A stretch of DNA of 7,404 nt, from assembly GCA_022793975.1 (NCBI GenBank), contig JAAWDW010000060.1:1-7404 (forward strand). Reading direction: 5' to 3'. Below are positions 5,328 to 7,404 of this stretch, one piece after another (position 1 is the stretch's first letter; the number at the start of each line of letters is the position of its first letter). The translations under genes and the position numbers were made by a program. The notes beneath the pieces are model-generated. The model made no database searches. It was not told the DNA's origin and was given only the letters and a program-made list of their open reading frames with translations. This DNA is from Bacillota bacterium (GTDB taxonomy: Bacteria; Bacillota; Clostridia; Peptostreptococcales; Anaerovoracaceae).

Positions 5328-7247
5328 CTATATATCAAGTGTCGCATATACTGCGTTCTCTTCTATGAATTTCTTTCTCGGAGGTACTTTGTCCCCCATA
5401 AGAGTTGTAAATATTTCATCAGCCGCAGTGGCATCATCAAGAGTTATTTGCACAAGGGTTCTCTTGTGAAAGTCCATTGTGGTCTCCCAAAGCTGCTCTG
5501 CGTCCATTTCTCCAAGACCCTTGTACCTCTGTATATCGGCCTTGCCCGGTTTATCAGAAAGCTCGGCCATAAGTTTTTCCTGCTCTTTTTCCGTATATGT
5601 ATAATAAACTTCTTTTCCTTTTTTAACCTGGAAAAGAGGCGGCTGAGCCGCATATACAAATCCGTTTTCAATGAGCGGTGTCATATAGCGATAGAAGAAT
5701 GTCAGAAGCAATGTTCTGATATGAGCACCATCGACATCGGCATCTGTCATTATGATTATTTTGTGGTATCTGAGCTTTTCAAGGTCAAAATCCGAGCCGA
5801 TACCGCAGCCGAAAGCTGTAATCATATTCTTTATTTCATCGGAATTGAGTATCTTATCAAGTCTCGCTTTTTCTACATTGAGTATTTTTCCTCTGAGAGG
5901 AAGGATTGCCTGACGTTTTCTGTCTCTTCCTTCTTTGGCGCTGCCGCCGGCAGAATCTCCCTCAACGAGGAAAATTTCCGATATTGTAGGATCTTTTTCC
6001 GAGCAGTCCGCAAGCTTACCCGGAAGCGAAAAACTTTCGAGTGCGCCCTTTCTTCTTGTGAGGTCTCTTGCTTTTCTTGCCGCTTCTCTCGCTCTTGCCG
6101 CACGCAGGCATTTTTCGAGTATTGTTTTGGCCTGAGTAGGATTTTCTTCGAGGAAAGCTGTAAGATTTTCTGTCGTCGAAGTCTCTACAAAACCTCTCAT
6201 TTCACTGTTTCCGAGTTTTGTCTTTGTCTGCCCTTCAAACTGAGGCTCTGTAAGCTTTACCGATACTACCGCCGTAAGACCTTCTCTTATGTCATCACCA
6301 GTAAGCGCATCGTCATTATCTTTAAGTATCTTATTTCTTCGCGCATAGTCGTTGAACACTCGCGTAAGTGAAGATTTAAAGCCTGCCATATGCGTACCGC
6401 CCTCTGTCGTGCTTATATTATTTGCATATGAAAGCACAAGCTCGCTGTAGCTGTCCGTATACTGCATCGCAACTTCTATTTCAAGATCCTGTTTTATTAA
6501 TTCAAAATATATTACTTCGGGATGTATCGCTTCTTTATTTGTATTAAGATGTTTTACAAACTCTTTTATACCGCCTTCATAATGGAATTCTTCTTTTTTC
6601 TTTCTGCCTTCACGCTCATCCTTGAGAATTATCCTGATCCCTTTATTAAGGAATGCCATTTCTCTGAGCCTGTGTTCGAGCGTACCGTAATCGAATACCA
6701 CATCTTCAAAAATTTCCGGATCCGGCCAAAAAACGGTTTTTGAACCTGTCTTACGTGATTCTCCTACTTCGGTAAGCGGTGTTACAGTCTTTCCTCTTTT
6801 ATATGTCTGCTGATAGATTTTTCCGTTTCTCTTTACTTCAACCGTCATTTCTGTAGAAAGTGCATTTACAACAGAAGCTCCCACACCATGAAGCCCTCCG
6901 GAAACTTTATATCCTCCTCCTCCGAACTTTCCGCCCGCGTGAAGTACTGTATGTATTACTTCAACCGCGGGAATTCCAAGTTTCGGATGTTTGTCAACAG
7001 GCATTCCGCGCCCGTCGTCTTCTACCATTATGGAATTATCCTTTTGAATTGTGATGCTGATGTTTTTACAGTATCCCGCAAGTGCTTCATCAACCGAGTT
7101 GTCCACAATTTCGTAAACGAGATGGTGAAGACCTCTCGGCCCTGTGCTTCCAATATACATACCAGGTCTCTTGCGGACAGCTTCAAGACCTTCGAGCACT
7201 TGTATTTGTTCGGCATTATACTGATCCTGTTTAACCTCCGGCGCCAT
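5328..7247 (-). CDS. gyrB: DNA gyrase subunit B
   Basis: The product is the 639-residue ATPase subunit of gyrase, partner of GyrA. The GHKL ATPase domain (about 1-225) has catalytic Glu46 and Mg-binding Asn50 in HHLVYEIVDNSVDEALAG, DDGRGMP (77-83) and GGLHGVG (117-123). The transducer domain carries the ATP-contacting QTK (340-342). The TOPRIM domain shows EGDSAGGSAK (429-438), PLRGKILNVEKAR (450-462) and the metal-binding DADVD (502-506); QRYKGLGEMD (573-582) follows. The length is that of the short Gram-positive form without the 160-170 residue insert of E. coli GyrB. The start is supported by a Shine-Dalgarno AAGGGAG 8 nt upstream (7256-7262) and by the normal distance to the ATPase motifs. 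It is the first gene of the unit and has its own promoter upstream. Nothing is odd in the sequence. Confidence 0.98.
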   Translation of the reverse strand: MAPEVKQDQYNAEQIQVLEGLEAVRKRPGMYIGSTGPRGLHHLVYEIVDNSVDEALAGYCKNISITIQKDNSIMVEDDGRGMPVDKHPKLGIPAVEVIHTVLHAGGKFGGGGYKVSGGLHGVGASVVNALSTEMTVEVKRNGKIYQQTYKRGKTVTPLTEVGESRKTGSKTVFWPDPEIFEDVVFDYGTLEHRLREMAFLNKGIRIILKDEREGRKKKEEFHYEGGIKEFVKHLNTNKEAIHPEVIYFELIKQDLEIEVAMQYTDSYSELVLSYANNISTTEGGTHMAGFKSSLTRVFNDYARRNKILKDNDDALTGDDIREGLTAVVSVKLTEPQFEGQTKTKLGNSEMRGFVETSTTENLTAFLEENPTQAKTILEKCLRAARAREAARKARDLTRRKGALESFSLPGKLADCSEKDPTISEIFLVEGDSAGGSAKEGRDRKRQAILPLRGKILNVEKARLDKILNSDEIKNMITAFGCGIGSDFDLEKLRYHKIIIMTDADVDGAHIRTLLLTFFYRYMTPLIENGFVYAAQPPLFQVKKGKEVYYTYTEKEQEKLMAELSDKPGKADIQRYKGLGEMDAEQLWETTMDFHKRTLVQITLDDATAADEIFTTLMGDKVPPRKKFIEENAVYATLDI

Positions 7248-7297
7248 ATAAAAATCTCCCTTTTCTATAAATTTTATTTTATATTTAAAATTTCCTA

Positions 7298-7311
7298 CGG
7301 ATTATAATCCG
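7298..7311. repeat. 14-bp perfect palindrome at the gyrB transcription start
   Basis: CGGATTATAATCCG is a perfect 14-bp palindrome located a few bases downstream of the predicted gyrB start site (near 7314). The position suits a repressor operator, or a short 5'-end hairpin in the gyrB leader. It contains TATAAT on both strands, but no -35 box is spaced correctly for it on the minus strand. Function is unknown. Confidence 0.5.
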
Positions 7312-7320
7312 AGATATTTT

Positions 7321-7349
7321 ATTGTACCATAAAAAAGACCGTTTTTCAA
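7321..7349 (-). promoter_or_regulatory. sigma-A promoter of gyrB
   Basis: On the minus strand the -35 TTGAAA (7349-7344) is followed after 17 nt by TACAAT (7326-7321), preceded by TGG, an extended -10 element. Start of transcription is expected near 7314, giving a leader of about 65 nt. The -35 lies within the loop and 3' arm of the upstream terminator hairpin. Confidence 0.75.
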
Positions 7350-7361
7350 ACAAAAACAGTC
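7331..7361 (-). terminator. rho-independent terminator of the gene upstream of gyrB
   Basis: On the minus strand GACTGTTTTT (7361-7352) pairs with AAAAACGGTC (7346-7337) as a 10-bp stem with one G-U pair, loop GTTTG, followed by six T (7336-7331). The gene it serves must end near or beyond the right edge: minus-strand stop codons occur at 7395-7393 and 7382-7380, so the last few codons may be in the window, but too little is present to identify it. Confidence 0.85.
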
Positions 7362-7404
7362 ATTTTAATAATAAATATCTTAATTTTTATTTTTACCGCC
7401 CGAA

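Noticed and set aside
5307..6371. 354-codon plus-strand open frame opposite gyrB
   Set aside because: It is wholly antisense to a fully conserved gyrB, its translation is Cys/Phe/Ser/Arg-rich with no recognisable motif, and it has no promoter or sensible neighbours. It is a by-product of the codon pattern of gyrB.
7321..7356. Sigma-B-like promoter upstream of gyrB (TGTTT, then TGGTACA)
   Set aside because: The spacing is 18 nt and the -10 has C where A or T is required, while the same DNA makes a much better sigma-A promoter.

Overview
The window fits a low-GC Gram-positive bacterium, most likely a member of the Clostridia. Intergenic DNA is very AT-rich, Shine-Dalgarno sites are strong (AAGGAG, AAGGAGG), GyrB is the short form without the proteobacterial insert, and a sigma-B type sigma factor with an RsbW-like partner follows gyrBA. 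From memory, Clostridioides difficile also carries its sigB operon just downstream of gyrA. I cannot name the genus.

Every real gene lies on the minus strand, so the region reads from right to left. At 7404-7248 is the end of an upstream transcription unit (rho-independent terminator) and, inside that terminator, the gyrB promoter. Then come gyrB (7247-5328) and gyrA (5313-2761), 14 nt apart. A 61-nt gap follows, with no terminator and a sigma-B-like promoter that starts in the gyrA stop region. Next are an RsbW-family anti-sigma protein (2699-2298), a SigB/SigF/SigG-family sigma factor (2301-1567, 4-nt overlap) and trpS (1551-562, 15-nt gap). A clear terminator at 471-500 closes the operon. 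The 320-nt stretch from 242 to 561 holds this terminator and one strong and one weaker promoter for the last gene, the N-terminal 80 residues of an M20-family amidohydrolase that runs off the left edge.

The five-gene unit joins DNA supercoiling (gyrase), a stress-sigma switch and tryptophan tRNA charging. The most interesting part is the switch. The anti-sigma protein aligns along its length with RsbW but has Leu where the N-box Asn should be, has lost the glycines of the G2 box, and carries a CxxCxxxC cluster in the ATP-lid position; no rsbV is next to it. Upstream sits AGATT-15 nt-GGGTATA, which matches the clostridial sigma-B promoter consensus as I remember it. This suggests an autoregulated sigma-B module whose anti-sigma factor may sense something other than the RsbV/ATP partner switch, perhaps redox or metal. 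The remaining genes are ordinary housekeeping genes with intact active sites.
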